A stretch of 64,000 bases of DNA, taken from assembly GCF_001680005.1 (NCBI RefSeq), contig NC_033567.1, positions 4,774,001 through 4,838,000 of the forward strand, given 5' to 3'. Source of the stretch: Plasmodium coatneyi. Its lineage: Eukaryota; Apicomplexa; Aconoidasida; Haemosporida; Plasmodiidae. The notes under the pieces were generated by a model, which ran no database searches, was not told the DNA's origin, and saw only the letters and a list, made by a program, of their open reading frames with translations. The position numbers and the translations under genes are program-made. Shown piece after piece: positions 12,601 through 25,077 of the stretch (the first letter of the stretch is position 1; each line of letters opens with the position of its first letter).

Positions 12601-15600
12601 TCGCCTGTTGGGTAGCTCACTTGGTTGCATGCGCTCCCCCCTTCGGTGCACAGTAATTGCATGTAGCAGTTGTTCAGGTAGAAAAATAGCTCGCTCAAAT
12701 TGTAGATGTAAGAAAAGTTGGCTTCCTTATCTGCAGAATCGTTTATAGGTGGCAGGACTTTTAACACTTTTATCAAATTGAAAACGTAGGAATTATTTTT
12801 GGAAGTGTGCTTTATATCCACTTTGGCATTTAAAAAAAGAAAAGAATTCACATTCGCAATGGGAAATCTGGGAGTCTCTAATTTATCATTCGATTGGATG
12901 ATGCCGCTCCAAATGGACTGGTTGCAACTTGTGCGGGTCATAGGATGAGAGGCACTTCCAACTGGTATGCTACCAACGGGTGTCATTCCAACTGGTGCAG
13001 TGCTCACCCTTTTGGACAAATGATAATACTTATTAACGAAGAGGAAGTAGGACCTGAATATATTATTCGCGTTGTAGTTCCCGTAAAAGGATAATTCCTT
13101 TGCCTTCATATTCAATTTGGCATCATGGAACTCATGCAGGTAGGAATATTTGGTGGAGAAGAAAAAAAAAGATTTTAGCTTTTTAACATTTAGCAGAAAA
13201 TTATTTGGCTGCAGTTTTTTATAAATCCAAAAGGGAAGAAAGAAGAGGATTTTTTTCTCTATATGAAATGAGGCCTTGTTTACATCGTCCATTTGGTTGG
13301 GCTGCATTTCTCTATCAATATATTTATTCTTGCTTGTGTCTTTTCTGTTGTGTCTATTTCTGTGCAGATTAAAGAAGAAGTTGTCATATTTTTTAAATGT
13401 CTCCCAATGGAGTATATCTCCTCCGTCCCCACATCCGTTAATGCCACTTTGGGGACCCTCTTTGTAGTACCCCTCCATATATTCTACCTTTACTTCGTTT
13501 ATTAGAGAATTTTCTAACATGTTCGTGCAGCTGTGATGAGGCGAGTTTACTCCTTCAGTTAACCAATTAGGAGAATAGTCATCCCTTTCAAAATCCATTT
13601 CACCTTTTCTATTCAGCTGTTCTTGTAGCAAATTCGGTTCGAGGAATATTCTGTGCTTGTTCAATAGCAAGATGTTTTGGTCGAATATCAAGTAGAAGCT
13701 CAAGCTGATGCACAAAGCTCTGACAATCTCATTATCGTAAAAGAAGAAGCAAAACAAGTGAGACAGATAAAAGTACCTCTCCTTGTATATTCTTTTGCAT
13801 ATGCTGCTATTCCTATAGTTTGTGATGATCAACAGGATAAGTATTTTTAGGACATAGACAAACAATTCAATGTTGTATGTACTGGTTTGCTCCTTGGCAA
13901 GCATTTCCCCTATTAGTCTTATGTACAAATTTTTTATTTTTTCGTAAATTAAGAGAAGAAAATGATCCATGTGGGATGGATCCCCCTTTTGGGTTTTACT
14001 TTCTGTAGTGTTCTCTACAAAACTGTCACCTTCTCTAAAATTTGCTTTTCTCCTCAGAATAAATGACATTATGTGATCAAAAAAGTTTAGGGGAAGTTCC
14101 TCCGTCTTCATGTCTATTTTCTGTAACGCCTGAATGATAGCCTCTTCATCGCTAAGCATATGATTAAGCACAAAATGGCTTATGTACATGTTTAACATAT
14201 TAGTGTTAAATTTCCAGTCGTTTGAGTAGCTGAAGGTGTTATGGCACTGATTTTGGTGGTACGTTTGGTTCTGTGTTTTTGCAGGGGCTTCACGTCGGTG
14301 GCTTCCTATAGGGTCTTCTCTGTACTTCCACGTTGTTTCTCTTTCGTCGATAATGTTATGTTGTCTCTCTTCGATGCTACTTTGCATTTCCTCCCGTTTC
14401 ATCGTACCGTTTGGTGAGGCATCTTTCTTCGTGCTGCTCCACCACTTGGTGAATTTTAGCCTAAACTGGTGATGCAACTTCCACATTATTTTAAGAGAAT
14501 GGGTCCTCTTTTTCTTTTTCCTTTGAAAAAGCATAAAATACAAGCTATGCACGTTTAGGAAGACATTCTTGTAGAAGTAGGCCAGTCTGGTGAGTGCATT
14601 ATGTTCCGTTTCGTGTTTCCCCCCCCTGCCAGGGGGAACTTCGCTGTTATGGTTGCCATGATCGCAGTTACCCTTGTCACCGTTGCTACCGGCAAGGATT
14701 GGCTCAAAATGGTGGTCATACAAAAAGTTGAACGAGCTGTAAGCGATCTGCTCTAGCAAGAGTATGTACTTCTTTTTAGAGTAGTACAAAAAAAGGAGGA
14801 CTTTGGAGAAAAGCTTAATATTTGACAGGAGTCTCTTTTTTTCCTTCTGTTCTTTGTCCATAAGGGAATTAAACAGGGTTTCCACTTTTTTCCTGATATT
14901 TTCTAGTATAAAAAAGAGATAATAATTTCTTATTTCCTTTTTGCTATATACGCACAGTTCGTATATGACGTCAACGAATTCGTTGATTTGCAAAGTGGGG
15001 GTGTAGAAATCTGGGGATTTGCTTTCTGTCTTCCCTCCGTGGGGAGTGTATTTCCAAGGTGTATCATCATTCGAGCAATTGTTCAGATAGGGTTGATTGT
15101 TCCTTTCAAATTTGGAGTTCACCGTTTGGGAGGTTTCCCACTTGGTTGGTTTGTGCTGGTCGAATTGGTTCACATTTTTGCAGTCATATTGTTGATAGGT
15201 GTCTATCCCTAGTGAATTATTTCCGTTTTCTTGACCGAAATGATTTTCCTTCACATTTTGATGATGGTGATCTGTTCTTTGATTATACATAGGGGTAATG
15301 TACTGAGTGTCTTGATAGGCCTTGGGACGTTCTAGTTGGTTTGACTCCCTATTGCTGTAGGTTACGTTGTGGGAATTATTTTGGCTCATTAGGTCATTCT
15401 CCGAACGGGTAGAATCTCCCATGTGTGCATTTTTGGAGACGTTTCCCCTTTCCATGCGTTTGTTAGAAATGGTATTATGATCGAATACTCCATAGGACAA
15501 GTCCCCCCCTTGGGGATCCCCTCTTAGTTCACTATTTTCCCAGTCAAAGGAGCCCTTTTCATAATTAATATTAAAAATAAAATTAAAAAAAAAAAAAATA

Positions 15601-18600
15601 ATTTCCGTGTTGTAGCTATACATGATTGAAATGATGTTGTGGAGGAGGAGGACAAAGTTTTTAAACAGCTGGACGAATTTGATATTTTCTGGGACGTCCG
15701 TTTTACCTTCCGATTTTTGGTTAAACGTTAGTATGTACATTTTATTTTTGCAGCTCTTCAACTTGTTAACAATGAATTGGTACATGGATCTGTTTTCTTG
15801 TTTATCCGGTTTGACATAATTTGTGAAGTTGTTATATTCAGAGGATAGAAGGGATAGCGAATTGAAGAGGATTCTGAGGCTGTTTTCGAGCAGCACCTGG
15901 GTAACTTTGTCAATAAAGTGGGCATCGAAGTGGGCACCGCTAATTTGGAGCGACTCTTGATGTGTGAAATTGTCCATTTGATTTTCGCACCGCGCATTTT
16001 TGTACTGTCCATTTTTGAGTACATTTTTTTTGTAGTCTCCTCTCACTTGTAGCAAAGCATGGCAAAATTGCTTTATGCAGTGCGATGCTTCATTTTCGTG
16101 TCTACTGTGTGCATCTATCGTTTTTCTCATATTGTCCAAATTGGGGGCATCGAAAAAGTCTTGCGATTTGAATGTCTCCAGGGGGTCAAGGGATGGCTCA
16201 TTATTTTTTGCGTCGGCCGGACTTGAGAACATTTCGTTGGCATGTGGGGCGGGTAGGTCTGCTGCGGCGTTCTCTGAGTGGTACTTTTCAAGGAAGGCGT
16301 TGAGGGCGGAGTAACTAGTTGGAAGGAAGAAAAAAAAGTGGGAGATGTTATTGCTGGTGTTTATGAAGGTGGAGATATCTGACCGGAAGGTGGTTCCGCC
16401 AAGGCAACCACCATTGTCAGCATCGTCACCACCCCCAACACCACGGTAGACGAAAAACAAATTGGCCAAGGAGTAAAAATAACACAGCAGATCGATGTAC
16501 TCCTTATAAATTTCGTAGTCATAAAAGAAGAAGAAAATTTTGAAAAAGTGCAACAATTCTAAGTGGTGCGTGTTCAGGTGCATGTCGAAGAGGAAGCGTC
16601 TAAACAGGTCGACTAATTTGGGCTGTATTTTCTTCATCAGAATGAATGACACGGGGGTGTAGTTTATGTAGAGGCAGACGATTTTCAGGAGCTCCAATTG
16701 TTTAGGGCTGTAATTGTAAGTTTGCCGAAGGGCAGTATTAGTAAACATATCAATGCTTTGAAATTTGTTTTTTTTTAAATCGCTAGAGGAGTTGGAAGAG
16801 GAGGAAGAGAAACTGTTCAACTCGTGGGTAGTTAAATTTTCTGAAAGGTATTCCCTAACGGGGACCCCATTTTGTTTTTCCTTTTTATCTACACGACCAT
16901 GTAGGTTGTTCCCTTCAATGTAGTCAATGAGGATCTCCAAGTGTGAGTCCTTCTGCTTATCTGATTCGCCAAAGTAGTACTCTAAGACGTTACAGAGGAA
17001 ATTGTAAATGATGACAAAATTGTCTATGTGGAAGTTGAGGGTGGTGCATTTTTCCTTTATGGTGCTAATTTTGAAGTGCGAAAATTTTAAAATTTCTAGC
17101 ATGAAGAAAATTAACACTTTGAAAAAATAGACGCAATTGTTTTTCGTTATGAATAAGTAGTAGTACGTGTCGCTTTCGTTGAAATGCGTAGTGGTGCTGC
17201 CCCCCAATTTGCGAATCGCCCTCTCTTCGTTCTTCCTTAGGTAAAATGTGTTCAACCTATTGAGGTCATCTGTGTTGTTTTGCCTGATTGTTCCGTTTAC
17301 CTGGCTTGAGTTGTTTGCAGATTGAGGGGGGCCTTTCCTCTGTTCACTGGCTATATTGTCCCCATTATGGCCATACTTGAACTCTGCACCAATTTGATTT
17401 CCCGCGGCCAAGTTGGAGCCTTTTACCCCTTTTCGAAGCAAAAGTAAGTAGAACACATTTTGGTTAATCAGGAAAAAGAAGTTGTTCAGGTAGATATTAT
17501 GGACGCTGTTGCAAAGGCACCCCTTTCTCTGTGTTACACTTACGTAAAGGCTATAAATAATTATAAAAATAAGATACGCTAGACTATTTAGAAGGTTGTT
17601 CATATGATGGAATTCATTTTCCGCCTGATTATTTTCGACGTAATTTTTGTAAATATAGTGAATATTATAACTAAGCGTGTAGACAAATTTATAGTTAAAC
17701 AGAAATAGGTCTTTATTGAAAATGTAAATATATTCATTTAAAATTTTATTCACTTCTTTGTGCATATAAACAAGATCGTCTATGCTTATTATTTTTTTTA
17801 TTATGTTCATCCCTAAGCATTCGAAGTAGTTGAACTTTATGCTCAGGTAGAAATGGAGCAGGTTCATTTTGTTGATGTAATTTTTTATTTTGTAGGTTAT
17901 GTTTTTGTTATACACGTGTTTATTATTTAGGTAGGTGAAATAGGCAATGAGGGAATCTTCCCCTTCTTTGCTTCTATCTTGTTGGTTTTTTCGCACATCT
18001 CCTTTTATGGGGTCTCCCCGTTCGACCATATGTTCTACTCTGTTTATGTCTAGAAAATTCCTTCTGAAGATGTCGAAGCAGTCGAAGAAGTTGTACAGGT
18101 AAAAAAATGTATAATTATTTAATATGTGCGCGTAATGACATTCGTCACAATTGTTGTATCTTTGCGTAGTTCCCCCTGGAGGTACCGATGCGTCATGTAG
18201 GTATGTATGCCCTTCCCTTATTTTGTTGGCCTTATATATCTTATACGTAAGGAGCAAATATATACTCCTCTTATTCACTTCATTCTTTGCCTCATATAAG
18301 AAGTTGTAATACTCAAAATCTTCACTTTTGGAGAAATTATTTTTTGTAAATATGTTTATGATGTTATTTTTTTCCATTATTTGGTTTATATTCAGGAGAT
18401 CCTTTTGTGAAAGTGTGCTATCTGCATTGTTGTGCGAGGTTGAGGTGTTTTTTTTTGTGTTTTCCTTTGCCTTCTCAGGAGAGTGTTGTGTCAACCGAGG
18501 GGGAATGCTTGTCGGCTCTTCGATGGAAGAGTTTTTTTTTCGTGTAGCTTTGTATTGACCTTCCTCTTTATTTAAGTCCATCATGTCGCTTGTCTTTTGC

Positions 18601-19708
18601 GTTACGTTGTTTTTATACGGGGAAGTTTGCTGTGCGGTTCCCTTTTCTTTTCCTTCCGGTGATTCTGCCTCCCCATTTGCATTACTTACGTCAATATTAG
18701 GTGCACATTCTTGAGTATCCCATTTTGAAAAGTCGTCTGGGTTGTCCCCACTGTATGCACGAATCAGCTGGATCAGAATTCTGACCACCTGGTTGTATTC
18801 ATTGCTACTGTTTTGCAATTGCATATGCTCATAGTTTATGAGGCACGTATCTGTGTCCGGTGCAACATTTAATTTTTTAACGGGACTATTCTTTTTGTAC
18901 CTGTCTTCGTTATGTCTGAAGTGGGTTAAAAACTCCTTGGTGAATGTGTATATTCCGAATTGTTCGAATTTGCTTTTGACCTCTTCATCCTTCTGCGTGG
19001 CGGTGTGGTAGAGGAGGTGATAAGGAGCAGGGTGTGACAGACAAGACGGCGAATTAAACGCACTAATGAAGGGTATTACGGCATAGAAGGAGGGGGGATA
19101 CATATGATAGTCTTGTATGTAACACACTTATACACTACGGTATCTGTGAGAAAAATAAAAACTACTACGTAACAGCGGCGTGGGCATGATGCTTAAATTA
19201 TTTTTTTTGCACAAACGGGGTGCACATTTTTTTTTTTTTTACCTCTATTATGCACCGAACGAAGTCCAAAACTTGGATCAGCGCTTTCAAAGGAATGGAG
19301 CTGTTTCTATCGTTAATGTAACGAAGAATAATATCAAAAAAATAATTTCTTTTCTTAAAGTCCGTTTCGCTTATTATATTTTTTTCATATTTTTGTATGA
19401 GCATAATCATTGACCTGTCTCGGATGTCATCTATGCTGTGCCCTAAAGTGGAAGCAGTGCGGAAAGGCTGCCGTTGTGTGTTCTTTTATGTGATCATTTT
19501 TGTAATGCTCTGGGGGGATGGAGGTGCACGCGTAGGCGTTGTTTTACCCTTCGTGATGGGGCAAGAAAATTGGCACATTTTTCAGGCACACGACATTGCG
19601 TGTACTTTTTATGTGCATGAAAATTTTCACTTTTTTTTTTTCCAAATGGAGAGCATATCTAGTTGTACCTATTTTTTGAATGAGGCTGTTCAGCTTATCG
19701 TCGTCCAT
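6645..19708 (-). CDS. Giant rotatin-like protein (centriole/basal-body armadillo family)
   Basis: Three exons on the minus strand: 19708-19669, 19442-19243 and 18992-6645; about 4,195 aa. The two small 5' exons encode a fold that looks like the rotatin N-terminal domain (RTTN/Ana3): LIQKIGHSIDDIRDRSM then IPLKALIQVLDFV, against the family pattern L-I-x-K-L-G-H...E-I-R-x-R-A-L and V-P-x-K. Splice phases (1, then 0) are exact. The open frame extends 45 codons upstream of the exon 3 acceptor, but with intron-like sequence and a stop beyond it. The rest is helical, with many Asn/Lys/Glu-rich insertions, a Ser run and a short P-V-G repeat. Rotatin acts in centriole assembly; in Plasmodium the expected site is the male-gamete basal body. 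Human rotatin is about half this length. The gene model is firm; the name rests on the first 80 residues. Confidence 0.75.
12960..13005 (-). repeat. Imperfect P-V-G tandem repeat inside the rotatin-like gene
   Basis: On the coding strand this encodes APVGMTPVGSIPVGS, three copies of a 5-residue (15-base) unit, in frame. Such units commonly vary in copy number between isolates. Confidence 0.7.
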
Positions 19709-19785
19709 TTTGACTGGCGCGTTGGGATGACACGACGTTGTTACTGATCGGTCGGGTGCTTAACAGATGTGTATGCAATGTCTGT

Positions 19786-20058
19786 ATGTATGTGTATGGC
19801 CATGTGGAAGACGTTATTTCACGTCTAACCACTACGGTGACAATAGCAAATAATGTTAGAACCATAAAAGGGAGTATAAAAAAGGACAAATGCTACATCT
19901 GTAACTTTTTTAACTAATAATATTTTTACATTTTTGCAGTAAAATGCTTCTACGAATACTTTGCCCCTTATTTGAAAGAAGTGTGCTTTGCTGCATCTAC
20001 AAAATTGTTAAGATTTGCAAGGGCAACAAAGAACATGTGCAATGGGGCTATAGAGTGA
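19786..20058 (+). CDS. Possible small two-exon gene, unknown
   Basis: Tentative. Exon 1 (19786-19900) and exon 2 (19940-20058) join in phase across a GT..TTTTTGCAG gap to give 77 aa. The exon 2 part, with YFAPYLKEVCFAASTKLLRF, has protein-like composition. Against it: the intron would be only 39 bases, the start lies just 77 bases from the divergent rotatin-like start codon, and no family is recognised. The frame may simply be chance. Confidence 0.2.
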
Positions 20059-20599
20059 GCAAAGACGTAGTGTGCTAAATTATGGGTAGCCGTACGCGAG
20101 AAAAGATGCGTGGCACGTTCAAAGTTCATTCAGATGGGGAAGCGAGCGCATAAGGAACGCGTTTTTTCTCCCAATACATTATTTGGATATGCTCCTCCTT
20201 TCGTGCCCCTTTTGGAATTTTTTTTTTTATTTTGCCCGGTTCCTTCCCCGCGCATACAATTTGTAGCATAAAATTGAAGTCCTAAATGTCGTGCAAAAAA
20301 AAAAAAAAAAAAAAAGACTACACATCTTTCCCCCATTTAGACTACAAAAAGTTTAAACTTAAAAAGAACTTCCTAATATGGTTAGAAAGAAAAAGGAGAA
20401 ATGTTCATTTCTTCCAAAGTGATCATAAATTATGGGATGTCTAAATGGGACATACATCAAAACATGCGTACATGTAAGGGAAGGGGGGAAAAGGAAAACA
20501 ATGCTTATTCGTTTTTGGTGGGAAAGACAGCATATTATAAGAAGCTTCACACCTTTTTTTTTTTTTTCTTTTTTAAATTATTTTTCAGAGGTGGTTTGT

Positions 20600-21283
20600 T
20601 CAAATGGGAATCAGTGAATTTCTTTTTTTTATTTTAACAGAAGCGGCAATGTTAAACCTTATTGGGATGATTAGTAAGGGAATAATTTTTTGCCTAGCAC
20701 ATCCGCTCTGTTTTTTGACGCTCCTTGGAGAGAAACGTTTTAGCCTTTTTCCGGTTACAAATGTATATATATTTGCCACGGTAGCATCTTCAAGAAGCAT
20801 TATATTTTTTTTTTCTTTTTGAACTTTCCTTTTGGTCATCCCAAAATGGTGTTTTGCGTAGTGGCGTAAGTTTAGGCTTTTACTGTTTGTTGTACTTTTG
20901 AGAATATGATAATCAGTCAAATGAAAAGGAAAATGAACATATTTGTAATGCAAAAAGGATGAAACGAAATTATTGTTATGTCGACGTGTGTAAAATGTTG
21001 TAATATAATATTTAAGCGGTACAGGAATATTTATATGGGGTAATTTTCCCAATGCGCGCTTTTGAACTTTATGGGGAGGTGCTCTTTCTTTGAAGGTCGT
21101 AGAACAGGACAACTGTTGCAGCACTGTTGGCTGTGATGAGGCGCTTTTTGCCGAATTATGGTTACGCAGTTGGTCGGAAAAAAAAAATGATGCTTCCCCC
21201 ATACATAGGGGTGTATGTATATATGTATGTACACGTGAACGCCTAACCGCGATGTTGTATTGCCCCTCATTTCTGATAAACAA
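20600..21283 (-). other. Unsupported 227-codon open frame
   Basis: A minus-strand open frame long for intergenic DNA of this composition. The translation is Lys/Arg/His-rich with no domain, signal peptide or membrane segment that I recognise, and no obvious splice partners. It lies in a region expected to hold two promoters. It is probably a chance frame, listed for completeness. Confidence 0.12.
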
Positions 21284-21939
21284 ATTAAATGTTCATTCCT
21301 TCTCATCTGAAGTGCGGCCACAATGCATTTAAAGCGAAAAGGGGTCAAAGAACAAAACTGCTTTTGCTTTCTTCCCATGTGGTTGGCAATATAAAAAAGG
21401 GTGCTTAACCCCTGTGTGGAAAAAACGGTGATCAGCGCGGACACTACTGAATGCAGTCCATAAAGCTAAAAAAATATTACGACAATGAAAAGGGGTAAAT
21501 CAAATTGTTTCATCTTGCCCAGTTTGTCCCGTTATGCTCTTTTGGCCAAACAAAGAAAATGATGAGCAACGCCAAGTGGTAAGAATGTTAACATAAAAAC
21601 ATATACATTTGTGTATGTGCGGAATGAACAAAATGTAGTGTGTTAGGTCCCCTCCCGTTTGTCATGCAAAACTTGTGATTCTTCATTATAAAGGAAAAAA
21701 AATGACAAAACTCTTCGCATTATAACGCGGTATTCCTTCAGGGATGGGATGAACAATGGACTTGATTGGGGGCAAAGATGTAACAAATGCTTACGCGGTA
21801 CGCTTTCGTTTCGTTCTTTCCATTCGTTTGTTTCGTTCCTTTCGTTTCACATCGCGGGAACATATATCGTTGGAGACAGAACGCACAGGAAAAGAAGCTG
21901 GAACATTTTTAAAAAAGGTGGGGTCGAAAAGTTGACAGA

Positions 21940-24387
21940 ATGGTTGAGGATAACATACATGTGATTCAGAATGACCCGCTCATTATCGTAGATAAATTCC
22001 CCTACACCAGGAAGAACGAAAGAGTCACAGGTATGGAGAAAGGGGTACGAGCACCTGCGTGTGTGATTCTATGCACATAGTTACTAACACATGTTTTGCA
22101 CACCCATTCTGATACAGTCGTATCCCTCATGACTATGATGAGTAGGGGGAAAAAAGCACCTGTTCTAGCACCAATTTTCCCCGGTGAACATCACCTTTGT
22201 GTAGAAATATATCTTTGAAATATGCTTGTTTCTCCCCTGTTAGACGAAGAAGAAGAAAAAAAAAAAAAAATCACGAAGATATATTTCTTGACTCATTTCC
22301 ACGCAGATCATTACACCAACATAAATAAATACTTCCACGAAAACGTCTTCTCGTCAACCATAACGAAAAAGTTGTTAACAAACATAATTGGGGTAAATGA
22401 AAAATATATACACAATTTAAAAATTAATAAAAATTACCGTCTTTTCAATTTCGAAATAATTTTTATCGACGCAAATCATTGTCCTGGATCTGTAATTATT
22501 TATTTTGAATTTGCAAATGGAACAAAAATCATACACACAGGCGATTTCCGCTATTCCAATGTTCATACCTTTTTGATAAAAAAAGTGCTAAATTGTAAAA
22601 GGAATGAAAAAGATGGACAGCAATACAAATTGCAAACATTGATTCCTACAAACTCGGAGGAACAAGCGAACAAAGGGGAGTTGTCCACCGGGGTGAAGAC
22701 GAGCTTCTCCTGGAAGGGCAATCCGTATAACATCCATTTTAGTAGTGAAAATTTAAATATATATAAGGGAAAAACATACATTGTAAATTTTGAAGAGTTT
22801 AGAATAGCTTATTTAAAAAATGTGGAAGATTTAATTTGCGGACTTAAATCTGAGGGGAAGGAATTTTATTTGTATGATTCCATTGAAAAGGAAAATTATT
22901 TTAACTTTTTCATTTACGTAGATTTGTCTCTATATTTTAATCAGAACGAAGTGGACATTTTGCTTCTCCATGATGGGAATAAAAGGCTAAACGAGGACGT
23001 GATAATTAACGAGGAAAACGTAAAGAACATTCGCTTCGTCGCGATCTCTGATGGAGAAAAGTTAAAAGATGAAACCAGTCCCAACGGAACCAACTCCTCA
23101 GTTTTGGTAAAAAGGGAGTTGCTTCACCATTTGTGCGATAGGATAAATGGAGAAAACGGAAAGGTAAAAAAGGAAGAGGACACCGACGTGAACGAGTCGC
23201 GATTTACACATGAGCATATCATTGAAGAAGAGAAGACGGTGGTAAAAGCGAAAAAAGAAAGCGCTAGTGATCTCATCAAGCTGGAACATCGTCCAGGTGG
23301 GCAAGAAATAAATGCTCCTTCTGACGTGAACGAATCGGAAGAAGACTCAAATTATATAAGGACCATTTACCTGGACACAACTTATGCCCTGTCGAAAAAT
23401 AATTTGTTCGCGCCGCAGATGTATTTGATTAATTTTATTATTTATATATGTAAGAGGAAAGTGAGAGAAGATTCTGCCGTATCGGTGGGCGTCGCGGTAA
23501 AGGCAGGGGAAAAACACAAGGCTAACCTTGCTAAAACGGGCAAACGAACCCGGGCGCATAAATATAAGGACGAGGGAGGGGGAAGCAAAGTGGGTAAAAC
23601 AAACAGCGATGAAAAGATCGAAACCAATGGAGCGGGGGATAGGGATGAGAAGAACTTACAGGGGAAAGGAAACCGCCCCAAAAGAACCCTATTCATGTTT
23701 GGAACCTACAACCTGGGGAAGGAAAAAATTTACCTAAGCGTATCCGAGGCGTGCAACATGAAAATACACTTCAGGAATGAAAAAAAAAAAACAATAATTC
23801 AGTCCTTCTTACACAATAAAAGTATGTTAAAAAGAATAACAGACAATAAGTTGGAAGCGCAGATCCACATAGTTGACATAAATTATTCGTATATATTCCC
23901 CAAAATTGAAAAAAATAAATTTAAAAATTTAATAGACGAAGAAATCGAAAAGGAATTTGATTCATTCTATTATATTATCCCCACAGGATGGGTGAAAAAA
24001 TATTCCTTTTATCAAAAAAATGAAATTTCCATTTTTTTAATCCCCTATAGTGAACATTCAAATTTATCAGAATTGGAAAGTTTTGTAAAATCTATCAAGC
24101 CTTGTAATATAATTCCTACTGTGTTTTATAACCCGAAGGAAAAGACGAGGATTCTGAACATCTTCAACCCGTACCTGAACTTACAGCGGGAAGTGCTGAA
24201 TTTTTTAAAAATATCTGATGAGCGTTGTTTGGTCAGGAATAAAAAAATATCCAAAAGGGGCGAAAAGACAAATCACACGCGGAAACAAATTGTAGAGGCT
24301 AATATTGTGGGGGTAAAAAATTCCAATGGTAGCAGTCAACCCAAGTTGACGTCGTTTTTTCCGTTCATAAAAAGGAAGAAACGGTGA
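21940..24387 (+). CDS. SNM1: SNM1/PSO2-family DNA repair nuclease (metallo-beta-lactamase/beta-CASP) with C-terminal PIP box
   Basis: Two exons, 21940-22030 and 22244-24387; 744 aa. The exon junction is in phase (G|AC, Asp31). The metallo-beta-lactamase core shows HFHADH at residues 48-53, ANHCPGS downstream and HTGDFRYS, the metal-binding motifs of SNM1/Artemis-type 5' exonucleases that act on interstrand cross-links and DNA ends. The beta-CASP part ends with PYSEHSNLSELE and IIPTV, as in SNM1 proteins. Two charged, low-complexity insertions lie between. The last residues contain QPKLTSFF (729-736), a textbook PCNA-interacting motif (QxxLxxFF), followed by the basic IKRKKR, a possible nuclear signal. 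The nuclease role comes from the family; the PCNA link is inferred from the motif. Confidence 0.9.
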
Positions 24388-25077
24388 CTCCCCTGGGGGG
24401 ATGGAGGATACGTTAGTTCATAGTTCTGTCTTGCAGTGACATTCTACTTCGCTTTACAGCGAATACGCTTACAAATGGGGGTGAAAAAAATACAGGTGAT
24501 AATACTCCCCTTTTGTACACTTTCCGTAGTAACAATTTGTCGACTTTTTTTTGTATCAACCATTTTAGTTATGCTCATGTAGACATTTTGCAATAGTGGC
24601 TGGGCACTAATATGCCTTTAAAATTGTGCGTCCATGTAGGTCAAACACACGTATGGCACAACAGCACGTACGATTTTAACGCGATTTTCTTATGCCTCTC
24701 TTTAATTACTCCTCTTCTTTTTTTGTTCGTTTGATTGGCAATTTATTACGCTTCTGTATGTCGCATCACTTTTTTATTCGCCTTTTATTGCTATTTTTTT
24801 TTTTTTTTTTTTGTGCAATTATTCGCCCATCTTATATGCGCATTTTTCAAAAAAACGCACAAACACATTTGATGGATAAAAAAAAAAAAATTTACATACC
24901 ATAAAATTAGCTGAAAAAGGGAAATGTACCCATCACCGCATTTGAATAGGAACAGAAATGTCACTGTGTAGTTATTAATATAGGTGTCTATGCATGAGTA
25001 ATCTTCTTGCCCACTTTGGAGAGAGAGTTTTCATGTTGCCCCCGTCGATGCGGTTAAAAGACATGGAAATATAAAAC
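24388..25077. other. Intergenic region between SNM1 and HYDIN-like genes
   Basis: 690 bases with poly-T around 24797-24811 and poly-A near 24879-24890. No coding frame is supported. It probably contains the SNM1 3' end and the next promoter. Confidence 0.6.

Larger units (their letters stand above)
19709..21939. other. Divergent intergenic region upstream of rotatin-like and SNM1 genes
   Basis: 2.2 kb between two divergently transcribed genes, so it should carry both promoters. It contains a 21-base A run at 20295-20315, a possible tiny two-exon gene (19786-20058) and a 227-codon minus-strand frame at 20600-21283. Neither of these is recognised. Confidence 0.55.

Noticed and set aside
18993..19127. 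Start of the giant minus-strand gene at the first codon of its long open frame
   Set aside because: That start is GTG, not ATG, and the first 45 codons read like an intron end (C/T-rich to CCACGCAG). Two upstream exons splice in phase and add a recognisable domain.
23442..23696. Ser/Leu/Pro-rich minus-strand frame in SNM1
   Set aside because: Antisense shadow of the low-complexity insertion in SNM1.
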